Shown here: positions 1-10,161 of the stretch, one piece after another
Numbering within the stretch: position 1 is the first letter of the stretch
How the letters are laid out: each line of letters begins with the position of its first letter
NCBI GenBank assembly: GCA_948470475.1
Contig: OX419346.1
Location: 6,099,184-6,163,183 of the forward strand
Direction: 5' to 3'
DNA from: Galaxea fascicularis
Taxonomy: Eukaryota; Cnidaria; Anthozoa; Scleractinia; Euphylliidae
DNA: 64,000 nt
The notes under the pieces: model-generated
Told to the model about the DNA's origin: nothing
The model's input: the letters and a program-made list of their open reading frames with translations, nothing else
Database searches by the model: none
Program-made: the position numbers and the translations under genes

Positions 1-544
1 TGTTTCTGTGTGCTTGCAGGTCTAGCATTTGTCTTTATATTGACTTGAAAGACACAGAATTTGACTTGAATTTTGCTTATGAAAAATTTTGCTTTTCATT
101 AAATTAACTGTTGTCGTTATGTTTTGGTAACGAAATGCTATCTTAAAACACTTAAATACGGTCTTTTAGAGGACTAGTGTTGATTCTCTGTTATAGGGTT
201 GAAATAATTTTTTAACATGTATAACACAAATCTAGCTGATGATGACTTTTGAACTTGGGAAATGCCACCAAAGACCTTGAAGTAGCTAGATATCTTTACT
301 TCAGATCTTACAAATCGACCTATTGCCTTATACTGGCTTGTTTCTGTGTGCTTGCAGGTCTAGCATTTGTCTTTATATTGACTTGAAAGACACAGAATTT
401 GACTTGAATTTTGCTTATGAAAAATTTTGCTTTTCATTAAATTAACTGTTGTCGTTATGTTTTGGTAACGAAATGCTATCTTAAAACACTTAAATACGGT
501 CTTTTAGAGGACTAGTGTTGATTCTCTGTTATAGGGTTGAAATA
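1..544. repeat. Tandem duplication, 338-bp period
   Basis: Bases 1-206 recur at 339-544 with no difference seen by eye, giving a 338-bp period with one complete unit and one partial unit. The second copy stops at the sequence GAAATA, exactly where the TIR element starting near 543 begins. The first copy continues from the same point into unrelated sequence. This fits insertion of the downstream element into one copy of a pre-existing tandem repeat. No coding potential was seen. Confidence 0.9.
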
Positions 545-1300
545 TCTGTCTGGATTTGCAAAAAGGTACCTCCAGGATTTTTTAGCAACAGTCCCATTTC
601 AGGCTTGTTCAGTACTTGAGCAGTTTTTCTTTGTCCTTCTGTTTTTAGTACACAAAACCTCGTAACAAGCTGCAGTAGACCAAAAAAACGTGTTTTTAAT
701 GCTATTTACATCTTTCTCCCCCTCCCCCCCCCCCCCACCTCTCCCCTACATATCATTTCCCACAATTCTCTTTGTGTCATAAGTCACTAATTTGAAATCA
801 GCGCGCGCGTTAGAAGTTGTTTTCAGTGGTCGGTTAATTTTCTACATTTCTTTTTGGCCGCCTACAGTGAAGTTTTCCGGAAGGCATCATTAAGCCTTAT
901 GAAGGAACAATTCTCACGATTGGCAAGGTCTGCCGTCGTCCAATATGTTACCGTATTCCGTCTGATTTTGGCTAAACGGGTGAGACACCGATCTCGGGCT
1001 TGAGACGGAAAGGCATCATATTGCGAGCTTTGCTGTGGGCGGTGACGAGTCTCTGGCCTGAAAAGGTAGTTTGTAGGAGTCAGATCTATTCGGCGAGAGC
1101 AAAATTAAAGCTGATTTATGACCAGGCCAGAGACTTAGTTAAAATTTTTTGTCAATACCGCCCTCTAGTTGTCCGTTTGAAAACGAATGGGTACATCCGG
1201 GATCTTGAATAAATCGACTGTGTCAGCAAAGTTTACATGTGATGATTTATGTGGAGAAAGCGAGAGTTCAGTATTGAGAGAGAGACAGTAATTTGATGAT
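543..1300. mobile_element. Partial TIR element of the M family
   Basis: The left end reads ATATCTGTCTGGATTTGC and matches the ends of the satellite unit and of the M elements near 50-59 kb. Landmarks fall in the same order and spacing as in M: a poly-C/CT stretch about 175 bases in (716-740), then a conserved block at about 1000-1200 that aligns with 52600-52810. That block carries a 70-codon open frame (1000-1212) whose residues around DQARDLVKI match DQAKDLVKI in M, while the M copies have in-frame stops. The right end is not visible because of the assembly gap and the Penelope fragment. I do not recognise the peptide. This is an inferred relationship, and the end at 1300 is only the gap edge. 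Confidence 0.6.
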
Positions 1301-1500
1301 NNNNNNNNNNNNNNNNNNNNNNNNNNNNNNNNNNNNNNNNNNNNNNNNNNNNNNNNNNNNNNNNNNNNNNNNNNNNNNNNNNNNNNNNNNNNNNNNNNNN
1401 NNNNNNNNNNNNNNNNNNNNNNNNNNNNNNNNNNNNNNNNNNNNNNNNNNNNNNNNNNNNNNNNNNNNNNNNNNNNNNNNNNNNNNNNNNNNNNNNNNNN
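1301..1500. other. Assembly gap (200 N)
   Basis: This is a run of exactly 200 N, the conventional size for a scaffold gap of unknown length. Sequence on the two sides need not be contiguous. The Penelope-like reverse transcriptase on the minus strand is open up to the gap and unrecognisable beyond it. Confidence 0.99.
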
Positions 1501-2177
1501 TCATTCTCACGCTCAATGGTGAACTGGATAGACGGCTCAACTGAATTTAAATGTGAAAGAAGGCGCTCCGCTTCATTTCCGGATACCGCAGAGATGACAT
1601 CGTCGACATATCGTTTCCAAAACAAAGGCTGGATCGGTGAGGAAGCCAGAGCCCTTTGTTCCACATCTTCCATTACCATGTTGGCAATGACAGCAGAAAC
1701 GGGAGACCCCATAGCCGTACCAAAAACCTGTTGGTAGTAGGTGCCATTGTATGCGAACTGAGTGGTGTTGAGACAAAAAGACAGCAAATCTATAAGATCC
1801 TCCACGGGCAAAGAAGTTCTTTGTCCCAATGAAGCGTCTTGTTTGAGTCTTTTTTTTTTCAGCAACACTAATGGCAAGATCAACCGGAATTTTGGTGAAG
1901 AGGGAAACAACGTCGAAAGAAACCAACTCGTTTCCTGCGTCAAGAGTTTTACCTCTTATAAAATCCGCAAAGTCACAGGAATTTTTGACAGTGTAATCAG
2001 TATTCCCAACAACAGGTGACAAGATTTTCGCGAGATAACTCGAAACCGCATAAGTCGGAGAATTAACAAAGGAGACAATGGGTCTCAAAGGAATTCCCGT
2101 CTTATGGATTTTAGGCAAGCCATAAAAACGAGGACATAGACCGTCACTACTGTATAAAATTTTGTACGTAGACTCAC
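1501..2177 (-). pseudogene. Penelope-like element reverse transcriptase, broken
   Basis: Read on the minus strand from about 2177, the frame gives PRFYGLPKIHK followed by PLRPIVS, the hallmark entry to the RT core of Penelope-like elements (PLEs). It continues through VSFDVVSLF, AMGSPVS and the catalytic YVDD (minus-strand reading near 1600). The frame shifts in a run of T around 1851-1860 (poly-A in the coding sense), so two overlapping frames are needed and the copy is not intact, unless this is a homopolymer sequencing error. The thumb region is lost at the N gap. PLE RTs are telomerase-related enzymes that copy the element RNA. The matching thumb and endonuclease lie next door on the opposite strand, so the element has been rearranged. 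Confidence 0.85.
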
Positions 2178-2931
2178 TAATTTAGAGACAAGTGTTTATC
2201 GCAAACCCACGCATACCGACAAATATCTCGCATTTGACTCCCACCACCCCATCTGCCACAAAAAATCCGTAACCAGAACTTTGCTCACGAGGGCTGATTG
2301 TTTGCCATCTTCATGTGATTCTAGGGCCAAAGAGCGAAAATATGTTTTTGACGTCCTAAAGGTCAATGGCTACCCAAACACTTTCCTTCGTAACTGCTTA
2401 AAACCAGTTACTCCTTCTCTTAACACCTCCGGGGACGAGGTTTCGGCTACAGGTTTTGCCGTCATCCCGTACATCCGCGGTGTTACAGAACCCATTAAGA
2501 GAGTTTTGTCTAGCCGCAATATCAAAGTTGCACAAAAACCTTTTCAGACGTTGAGTCATATTTTTGCCAAACCTAAGGATCCTGTGTTGAAAGAACAACG
2601 AACTGACGCTGTTTATTCTATTCCATGCAATGACTGTGATCATGAGTACATCGGACAGACCAAGCGTCAGCTTGGCACGCGTTTAAAAGAGCATCAAAAA
2701 GCAGTTTTTCTTTGCAAAAAGGAAAATTCCGCTTTGTCGGAACATGCTTGCCAAACCAACCATACAATAGCGTGGGATAATTCCAAAATTATCACCACTA
2801 ACCGGCGGTACCATCAACGGCTTTGTTTGGAAGCTTGGCACATCAACTCCGCCCACGCTCCTTTAAACCGTGACGATGGCGGCCTTTTACCTGACACCTA
2901 TTTACACCTCATCAGAACAAAAGGCCGTTAA
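2176..2931 (+). pseudogene. Penelope-like RT C-terminus plus GIY-YIG endonuclease, 5'-truncated
   Basis: The plus-strand frame is open from at least 2176. It reads VYRKPTHTDKYLAF and FDSHHP, the conserved RT thumb segment of Penelope-like elements. About 150 codons later comes YSIPCNDCDHEYIGQTKRQL followed by RLKEH, the GIY-YIG nuclease with a CX2C-type insert typical of this group. The frame ends at 2931. This is the C-terminal half of a PLE polyprotein; the RT core is missing from this strand and lies inverted just upstream, with the junction at about 2176-2184. There is no proper start codon, so it is a fragment rather than a gene. The GIY-YIG domain would nick target DNA for insertion. 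A hammerhead-like motif follows 46 bases after the stop. Confidence 0.87.
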
Positions 2932-2976
2932 TTAGTAAGCGTATAAAAGGCTCCTTTTTGCAACACTAGATCACCC

Positions 2977-3016
2977 CTGATGAAGACACTAGACAGGAGT
3001 GTCGAAACGTTGGGTC
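2977..3016 (+). ncRNA. Hammerhead-ribozyme-like motif of the Penelope element
   Basis: The core CTGATGA (2977-2983) is followed by a perfect 6-bp stem II, GACACT (2985-2990) with AGTGTC (2998-3003) around a 7-base loop. Next comes GAAA (3004-3007) and a minimal stem III candidate, AC/GT, ending at GTC, where cleavage would fall after C3016. Hammerhead motifs with very short stem III are known in Penelope-like elements. Stem I pairing is weak here (TCAC upstream with GTGA downstream, not flush with the core), so activity is uncertain. Confidence 0.65.
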
Positions 3017-3059
3017 GTGAATTGTAACTTTTTAAGTTACATTCATCAAACTTCAAACC

Positions 3060-4550
3060 AGAGTAGCATCAAACCATGTCTGATTGTCCACCTGGTTGCA
3101 GTGTGAACTTGAACATACCTCAAAGATATTAATTTTTCCACAAACTCACAAAATGCCATTGCTTTCTTTAATTTGGTGGTAGAATGCTCCGGCTGTTTGA
3201 CTGCAATAATTATTTATGCACTGTTACCTCTTTTGGAAATATTGCATATCAATGAAAATCAGTTAGCATTGGAAATCTATTGTAGCAACCCCAAAGTGAC
3301 TCTAGTGTACATGAAAATACACTAATACCAACTGGCCTCACATATTATTGTGATATATCTGATTATTTTATGACGTTTTGCCGGTGTGAAATTTATGGGT
3401 AAGCTCTTGTTATGGTTTCGTATAATTTAGCACTTTAGCACACTGTAGTATGCAAAGTTTGTGGAGGTTTATCTTGAAAAGATACTTTAAATGCGGTGTT
3501 ATGTTGACATGGCACCTTCGAATTTACACACTTTTACCTGTTTTCTATCAGCTTCTGTTCTGAGGGATTAATGTGTTTGAAAACAGAAACGGTGTGTTTT
3601 TCTAACGGTGTGTCTTGACTAATTTTGACTAGTTTTTGTTCTGTGATGGGTACCAATAATAATTGTGGTATGAAAACAATCATTCTTTTCATAGATAAAA
3701 TGAACATGGTCTATAGCTTTTGTTAACTCTCAGGCATTGATAACTTTAATTCTATCACGGTGCCGGATGATAAGCAGCCAATTCACTTCTCTTCTCTTCT
3801 TGTGTATCGGCACGTCCACTGTTGAACTGTAGCTTTCTTTGTTATGTAATACGAACTTAAGAGAACGATGAAGTCTCTCTCTATAGTACTGCGGCCTTAA
3901 GCTATTTATACATCAAGATCTAGAGTTTCTTTAATACTCTAGATAACTTCATAAACGTTAATCGTACAACAACCGGTAAGATAAATCACCAACAAACCAA
4001 ACGAATCGGTGAACCCAAAACGACTAAAATATGGATAAAACAACCGAGCAAACTAACGGCTAGAGAACCGACGACCAAAACCGACAATGAAGGCCCGAAT
4101 AACCAAGCGATTAGGCGGTCGAACAAATGAAAGACCGAAAAAGAAAATGCACCGACAGTGAATGACAGCCAGTCGTCCGCATCCCGTACTGGAAATTTGT
4201 TTCCTGTTGCGTCCGCACTAGTTTCTAAACATATATATATTTTTAATTAAGATATCCTAAAGGCTGTACTGGGAGTCTCCCTCTCTGTCCCATTATGACT
4301 CTTGACAGTCGGCTCTTGACAATAGGCCAAAACGTTAACGTAAATTAGAATTTGGACTAAAACAATACGTAAAATTCAGTCACTAAAATAACGAAGGTCA
4401 AGACTTTCCCTTGTGTTGCGGATTTGAGAAGAGACACCCCTGTCAACTAGCCGATGGCGGTGCGACGCACCTTCCCATTCAAAATCCTGACTTCAGGTCT
4501 GAATTCTTAACTACCTCTTAACTATTTGTTTCAGCGATCACAGCGATCGC
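3060..4550. other. No gene recognised
   Basis: This stretch is AT-rich and lacks long open frames or clear repeats. I see nothing supportable between the Penelope 3' end and the gypsy element. Confidence 0.6.
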
Positions 4551-4655
4551 TGTCATAAGATCCGAGTGGAAAAGCTGCTCGCAAGCATGCGGTTCCAAAG
4601 TTCATAAGACACAACGTTCAGTCCGCATGCGTGTCACGCGTCACGCATTATGACA
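4551..4655 (-). repeat. 3' LTR of the gypsy element
   Basis: This 105-bp LTR starts TGTCATAA and ends TTATGACA, a perfect 8-bp terminal inversion of the TG...CA type. It looks identical to the LTR at 8728-8832. It contains a further internal near-copy of the end motif (TTCATAAGACA). Confidence 0.95.
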
Positions 4656-4668
4656 TCTCCTCCTCTTA
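4656..4668 (-). promoter_or_regulatory. Polypurine tract of the gypsy element
   Basis: Read on the minus strand this is TAAGAGGAGGAGA, lying directly against the 3' LTR, where plus-strand DNA synthesis of an LTR element is primed. Confidence 0.8.
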
Positions 4669-4765
4669 AATAAATAAAAATAGATGCGAACTGTCTGAAA
4701 GGTTTTGGGTGTATAAAAAATACAAAATCACCCAAAGGTTCATTCAGTTTAAACGTGCAATCAGT

Positions 4766-7700
4766 TCACTGCATAGTTTCAATGAGACGCTGTGGACTTT
4801 TTCTGACCCGTAGACTTTTTCTGACTGGTTGACTCGCTTGGGGAATATCTGGCTGTGATTCCATCTCTGGCATTTCAAAACCAGCATCCGTGTTTGGTTG
4901 TATACATTGATTTGGCTCATCAATGGCTACTGATTCCCAAGCTGGGCTCGGGGTTGGAAAAACCTCCACCTTGGTCGGCTGAAGGTGGAAACGATTTCGA
5001 CGCATCTGTGTTCCATCCGGGGTCTCCACAATGTAGGAACGAGGAGCCTGATGTTTTTGGACGATCACCGCAGGTGTCCATTCCCGTCCCCGCTTCATTC
5101 GCACAGGTTCACCCTCGTGTAGTTTGGAAAGTGGTCGAGTGCCACGGTCATAGAATGCTTTCTGGCGTTGTTGACGTGTCAGCAGATTGTGACGAACCTG
5201 AGAATTAGGCTGAGGCTGCGGATCTAGGAGACTCTTGGAGGTCGGTAGTCTTGTTCTAAGCTTTCTACTCATCAGGAGTTGTGCTGGGGATTCATCCATT
5301 CCACTGATAGGGGAATTACGGAACTCTAATAGAGCGAGGAATGCATCCTGTTTGGACTCATCAGCTTTTCTTAGTAACTGCTTAATGGTCTGTACGTTTC
5401 TTTCCACGAGACCATTAGACTTGGGGTAGTGCGGACTTGAGGTTACCACTTCTATCTCCCAACTACTGGCAAAGTCCTTAAATTTCACACTGTTGAAAGG
5501 CATGTTGTCTGCGATTAGCCTCTCTGGGATCCCATGGCGTGCAAACATATCTTTCATTGCCAAGATAACTGCTTCACTATTCTTACTGGATAGGCGAGCT
5601 ACTTCAGGATACTTTGAATAATAGTCAACTACGAGCAGGTAGTCTCTCCCTTTATAGTAGAAAATGTCTGCTGCGACTGTCGCCCAGGGTCTTTCAGGGA
5701 CCTCTTGAGGAATCAAAGGCTCTCTCTGATTGCTTCGCTGGTGTTGCTGACAGGTACTGCACTTGGATACCAACTCGTCGATTGCACTATTAATACCTGG
5801 CCAAAACACTGCACTTCTGGCTCGCGCTCTGCATTTCTCTATTCCCAAGTGAGCGGCGTGTATGCGTTGAAGAATTTCAGGTCGCAAGCTGTGGGGAACA
5901 ATTATTCGGTCACCCTTGAACATTAACCCCTCGTAGCAGCTGATTTCATCTCGGTAGTTCCAGTAAGGCCTTGTCTCGACGGGTGTTTCTGCTTTGGTCT
6001 GCGGCCAGCCACTCATGACAACTTTCTGCAACTGTTGAAGTTCAGGGTCATTCTTAGTCTCATCTTTCAACTTGTCAAACATACTCTCAGACAACTTTTC
6101 AGAGTCCAACACATCAATTTCAAACTCGTCAGGTTGATCAACAGCTGTGCTGGGTAAGAAAGCTCTGGAAAGCGCATCAGCTAAAACAAGATGGCTGCCA
6201 GGTAGGTATTTAACTTTGACTGCATAAGGCTTAATCCTGATAATCATCTTTTGAAGACGGAGGGGAGCTTGATGAATGGGCTTTTTCAAAATCGCTTCCA
6301 ACGGTTTATGATCACTTTCAACAGTAATCTCTCGTTGCCCATACAAATAATCATGAAATCGTTCGCACCCAAAGACGATGGCCAGCATTTCTTTTTCAAT
6401 TTGTGCATAGTTTTCTTGGCTTGGAGTCAGGGCTTTGGATGCGAAAGCAACCGGGCGGTCATTCTGCAGAAGGACTGCACCAACACCTTTTGAGCTTGCA
6501 TCAACAGACAGGGTTACTGGTTCTTTCGGGTCAAAGAACTTGAGGACTGGAGCTGAGGAGATTGAAATTTTCAGGCTTGTAAATGCATCATCTTCTGCTT
6601 TTCCCCAGGACCATTCAACATCTTTCTGGAGTAACTGGCGGAGTGGAGCGCTCTTCTGAGACATGTTTGGGATGAACTTAGACAAATAGGTTACCACACC
6701 TAGGAATCTCTGTAGGTCTTCACGACTGGCTGGGTTTGGCATGGCGACGATGGCTTCAACTTTCTTGGGGTCTGGTTTAACACCATCTGCACTCAACACG
6801 TGGCCCACATAATTAACCTCAGATACTCGAAAATGGCATTTCTCCTTGTTAAGCTTAAGGTTGCTCTCTCGACAGCGGTCCAACACCTGTCTAAGCCTCA
6901 CATCATGCTGCTCCACATCTTCCCCCCACACAACAAGATCATCCACAATTACCTCAACACCTTCAATGTCCTGAAACAAATGGGACATAACATTCTGGAA
7001 GACTTCTGGGGCCGATGCTATCCCAAATGGCATTCGTGTGTAACTATACCGGCCAAATGGGCTGTTAAAGGTAGCTAGCTTGCTACTGTCCTTGGATAGT
7101 TTAACCTGCCAAAAGCCATGGTTGGCATCCAGGACACTGAACACCTTTGCATTGGGCATTCTGCTTATCACATCTTCCACGGTCTGCATGGGAAAATGTT
7201 CTCTCATGACGGCACGATTGAGGTCGCTAGGATCCATACACACTCTGAGCTTTTTATTCTTCTTCTTGGCAACTACGAGACTGTGTACCCAGGCAGTGGG
7301 CTCTGTACATTTCTTAATGACTCCCAGCTGCTCCATTCTCTTAAGTTCCTCTTTAAGAGGTTCACGAAGGGCCACAGGAACCTTACGGGGAGGGTGCACA
7401 ACAGGGGTGGCATTGGGATCAATTTGAATCTTGTGCTGGACGCCTTTAATCTCACCCAGGCCCTTGAACACGTCTGCATACTCGGATTCTAGGTTCTCCT
7501 CTTCAAGGCGGTAAATTCTTTTTATCAGGCCTAAATCAAGACTTGACTTCAATCCAAGAATGGATGGTAGCTCTTGCTCAACAAGTACAAAGTCTATAAC
7601 TGTGAATTTTCCTTTGTACTCACAGGTTAGGCTGACCTTCCCGCTGGGTGTGATTCGACGTCCGTCATACACTTTGAGCTTGGCTTTGCACTGGCGGGCC

Positions 7701-8698
7701 TGTTTAGGATCCACTGGAAGTCGGTCAAACAATGACTTGGAAATGACATTACAATCAGCCCCCGAATCTATTTTGAAATTCACATTGGTATCGGCGATCT
7801 TGAATGACACGTGCCACTCATCTTGGGAAGGGCATTCATCACTAGAATCCACTGAAAAGGTCAACAAATCGTCTTCGTCGTCACTGCCCTCCGATTCGGC
7901 GACTGCGTGTACAGTTTTCCCGCCAAAATCCCGCAGTCTCTTTCGGCAAACATTGGCAAAATGATCCTTCTTCTGGCAGTAATCACACGTTTTGCCGAAA
8001 GCTGGACAAGAACCCCACGAGTGAGAAGAACCACAAAACGTGCACTTTCCTTTTTGTGATCCCGAACCTGGCCTCGGTCGACGCGAAGAATTTTTTTTCT
8101 GTCTGTCACCACTGCCTGCTCGAATTTCATTGACGCTCCGAGCTTCATTGTTTTGCTCCTTTGGCCCCATCGCTTTAATCTGTTCTTTCGAAGCCTCGGA
8201 TGATCTTGCCATAGAAATCGCTTTCTCCAGTGTAAGTTTCTCTTCCCTCAGTAATCGCTCCTTCACTTGTAGATCTCTTATACTAAACACGAACTTGTCT
8301 CGCAGCATGTCATCAACCGGCGGCGGGTACTCGCAAGATTTCACCTTGTTTTTCAAACGGGTGATAAACTGATCCACGGTTTCGGAATCTTTCTGTGTTA
8401 TCTGCCAAAACTGATGTCGCTCGAACACTACGTTCTTCCTGGGGTTACAGTACTGTTCAAACTGCTCAACGACTTTATCCAGCTTTTTCTCGTCGCCTTC
8501 GGCAAACTGAAACGTGTTGAAGACCTCAATGGCGTCTTCTCCTGCAAAGTTTAGCAATATAGCAATCTTGACCGCATCGTCTTTCTTTTCGCATCCCGAA
8601 GCGGTTATGTAGATATCAAACTGCTGTTTAAATCTCCGCCAATTTTCTGATGTGTTTCCTTCGAAATTCAAAGCGCTGGGCTTGTGAAAACTATCCAT
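4766..8698 (-). CDS. Gag-Pol polyprotein, Ty3/gypsy type, intact
   Basis: A single 1310-residue frame. Residues about 1-215 are gag-like. Two zinc knuckles follow: C219/C222/H226/C231 (CX2CX3HX4C, one residue shorter than canonical) and C238/C241/H246/C251 (canonical CX2CX4HX4C). The aspartic protease has DSGA at 311-314. Reverse transcriptase spans about 440-610 with D524 and the VDD pair D586/D587. RNase H has D733, E769 and D796. The integrase has an HHCC finger (H947, H950, C980, C983) and catalytic D1011, D1064 and E1099, with 34 residues between the last two because the DN-MPF segment is one residue short of the usual DNGPQF. No envelope gene is seen. The start ATG lies 30 bases inside the 5' LTR edge. 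No stops or frameshifts are present, so it may be functional. Confidence 0.95.
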   Translation of the reverse strand: MDSFHKPSALNFEGNTSENWRRFKQQFDIYITASGCEKKDDAVKIAILLNFAGEDAIEVFNTFQFAEGDEKKLDKVVEQFEQYCNPRKNVVFERHQFWQITQKDSETVDQFITRLKNKVKSCEYPPPVDDMLRDKFVFSIRDLQVKERLLREEKLTLEKAISMARSSEASKEQIKAMGPKEQNNEARSVNEIRAGSGDRQKKNSSRRPRPGSGSQKGKCTFCGSSHSWGSCPAFGKTCDYCQKKDHFANVCRKRLRDFGGKTVHAVAESEGSDDEDDLLTFSVDSSDECPSQDEWHVSFKIADTNVNFKIDSGADCNVISKSLFDRLPVDPKQARQCKAKLKVYDGRRITPSGKVSLTCEYKGKFTVIDFVLVEQELPSILGLKSSLDLGLIKRIYRLEEENLESEYADVFKGLGEIKGVQHKIQIDPNATPVVHPPRKVPVALREPLKEELKRMEQLGVIKKCTEPTAWVHSLVVAKKKNKKLRVCMDPSDLNRAVMREHFPMQTVEDVISRMPNAKVFSVLDANHGFWQVKLSKDSSKLATFNSPFGRYSYTRMPFGIASAPEVFQNVMSHLFQDIEGVEVIVDDLVVWGEDVEQHDVRLRQVLDRCRESNLKLNKEKCHFRVSEVNYVGHVLSADGVKPDPKKVEAIVAMPNPASREDLQRFLGVVTYLSKFIPNMSQKSAPLRQLLQKDVEWSWGKAEDDAFTSLKISISSAPVLKFFDPKEPVTLSVDASSKGVGAVLLQNDRPVAFASKALTPSQENYAQIEKEMLAIVFGCERFHDYLYGQREITVESDHKPLEAILKKPIHQAPLRLQKMIIRIKPYAVKVKYLPGSHLVLADALSRAFLPSTAVDQPDEFEIDVLDSEKLSESMFDKLKDETKNDPELQQLQKVVMSGWPQTKAETPVETRPYWNYRDEISCYEGLMFKGDRIIVPHSLRPEILQRIHAAHLGIEKCRARARSAVFWPGINSAIDELVSKCSTCQQHQRSNQREPLIPQEVPERPWATVAADIFYYKGRDYLLVVDYYSKYPEVARLSSKNSEAVILAMKDMFARHGIPERLIADNMPFNSVKFKDFASSWEIEVVTSSPHYPKSNGLVERNVQTIKQLLRKADESKQDAFLALLEFRNSPISGMDESPAQLLMSRKLRTRLPTSKSLLDPQPQPNSQVRHNLLTRQQRQKAFYDRGTRPLSKLHEGEPVRMKRGREWTPAVIVQKHQAPRSYIVETPDGTQMRRNRFHLQPTKVEVFPTPSPAWESVAIDEPNQCIQPNTDAGFEMPEMESQPDIPQASQPVRKSLRVRKSPQRLIETMQ

Positions 8699-8713
8699 GT
8701 TTTAGACTGTTTT

Positions 8714-8727
8714 ACTTTCTGACACCA
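8714..8727 (-). promoter_or_regulatory. Primer-binding site of the gypsy element
   Basis: Immediately inside the 5' LTR the minus strand reads TGGTGTCAGAAAGT. TGG is the complement of a tRNA 3' CCA end, as expected for tRNA-primed reverse transcription. I cannot name the tRNA from the sequence alone. Confidence 0.75.
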
Positions 8728-8832
8728 TGTCATAAGATCCGAGTGGAAAAGCTGCTCGCAAGCATGCGGTTCCAAAGTTCATAAGACACAACGTTCAGTC
8801 CGCATGCGTGTCACGCGTCACGCATTATGACA
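8728..8832 (-). repeat. 5' LTR of the gypsy element
   Basis: This is the 105-bp partner of the LTR at 4551-4655, with the same TGTCATAA...TTATGACA ends. It would hold the element promoter. It is followed by the target duplication ATCGC. Confidence 0.95.
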
Positions 8833-9307
8833 ATCGCAACAATCATAGCGATCGTAGCAATCATATGGAAACAAGGCCAGCCTTTAGAACTTCAGAACTT
8901 CGAACCGGAACGCAAGAGTCTCAAAGCAATAAATCATAGCTAATCTGTACCAATGCAAAATCAGTATTTTGTACGGCGAACTGCAGTCGAGAGAAGCATT
9001 TATTCACTGAACTCACTTACCAATTTAAATACAATAATAATTTCGCCGTTTCCCTCTAAGCTGCACGTAACCACTGTTCTCTCGCTAGAGTATTTTCTTA
9101 ACCACTCTACCTGCATTTTTAATTGATTAAATCTGGTCCATGCTCACTGTGTGTGCTCATAGATAGCCCAGTATGTAGTAGCGGCGGGGTAATGCTAAAA
9201 TGGTTGGTTTTATCCTTACCTTCGCACGCCATTGATCTCGCTGCTACTTTCTTGAGTCACAGACGGTCAGGTCTGAACATCTAGGTCTGGCTGAATTCGT
9301 GATATGA

Positions 9308-9690
9308 AAGCGAAGGGAAATTTCCCTATGTTAATTATCGAAGAAAGATGACAAACTAGGGGTTTAGCCCTGGCCGATTGCTCGTGGAAAACTGTAAACA
9401 AACTTCCGGAAGTTCGTTCAATTTCGGATGTCTATCGTAAAATTGTTTTGCTTTGGTTTGCTTTGATTGTTTTTTTTGCTAGATAGAATGAAAGAGTAAC
9501 GTTTCAAACCAAAAAAACAGTTATTTCATTGCTTTCTTGCGGGTTACATGACAACGTCAAAGGCAGAAGAGAGTATGATGGAAAATCTATGATTAATTAT
9601 GACGGCCTTTTTCCGAGAATAAACGGATGTTTTCGTAGTTCGACCTTTGGTCTATCATCCCTCTCTGAATAGGGAAATTTCCCTTCGCTT
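9308..9690. mobile_element. 383-bp MITE with 22-bp perfect TIRs
   Basis: AAGCGAAGGGAAATTTCCCT followed by AT (9308-9329) is exactly inverted at 9669-9690. The TIR itself contains the 14-bp palindrome AGGGAAATTTCCCT. There is no coding frame inside. The flanks show no convincing target duplication (only GA on both sides), so the superfamily is open. Confidence 0.8.
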
Positions 9691-9964
9691 GATGTTTTTT
9701 TACGGGTTTCATTTCAAGTCCGGCCCTAAATGTTGATATCACTAAACAGCCACTAAAATGGTCTCAGATTACTCTCATCGTCTATTTTGACGATGTTTGT
9801 AATGGTTCACGCAATGGGATTTTGAGCATGCGAATAAATTCACTTAGTTTGTTTGTATTGTTATGGACCTTAGTAACTTCCGGTACCAATTCTTGGAATA
9901 CCATGCAACCCAGAGTTGTCAAAACATTTGGTCAACATATATTTCCACATTGCCTGTTTGGATA

Positions 9965-10161
9965 ATGTACGCTCCAAACTCAGTTCGACCAGATAAAAGA
10001 GTGCTTTCGATCAAAGAGAGAACGCCACACAGCGATAAAGGTCTCGATACATTGCCAACTGCGAATCTCATCGATGAGGTTTCGAAACGACTGGCACGCC
10101 TGGAGCAACTGGAGCAAGAAAATAATGATCTTAAGCAGCGACTTCAGTTCGTACAAAACAG
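9965..10161 (+). CDS. Gene A exon 1 (coiled coil)
   Basis: Encodes about 65 residues ending in a heptad-like run LARLEQLEQENNDLKQRL. The donor is AACAG/GTAACG in phase 2, the same phase as exon 1 of gene B. The frame is open upstream to an ATG at 9863. Confidence 0.75.

Larger units (their letters stand above)
4546..8837 (-). mobile_element. Complete Ty3/gypsy LTR retrotransposon with 5-bp TSD
   Basis: The element (4551-8832) is bounded by two 105-bp LTRs that I find identical by eye, and by the direct repeat ATCGC at 4546-4550 and 8833-8837, a perfect 5-bp target duplication. It is oriented on the minus strand, so the 5' LTR is at 8728-8832. One uninterrupted gag-pol frame fills the interior, and both a primer-binding site and a polypurine tract are visible. 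Identical LTRs and an intact frame imply a very recent insertion. Short LTRs and a single fused frame are features I associate with the Mag lineage, but that placement needs a phylogeny. The site is a GCGATC-rich low-complexity tract. Confidence 0.95.

Noticed and set aside
4855..8372. Plus-strand open frames inside the gypsy element
   Set aside because: They are shadows of the 1310-codon minus-strand gag-pol frame.
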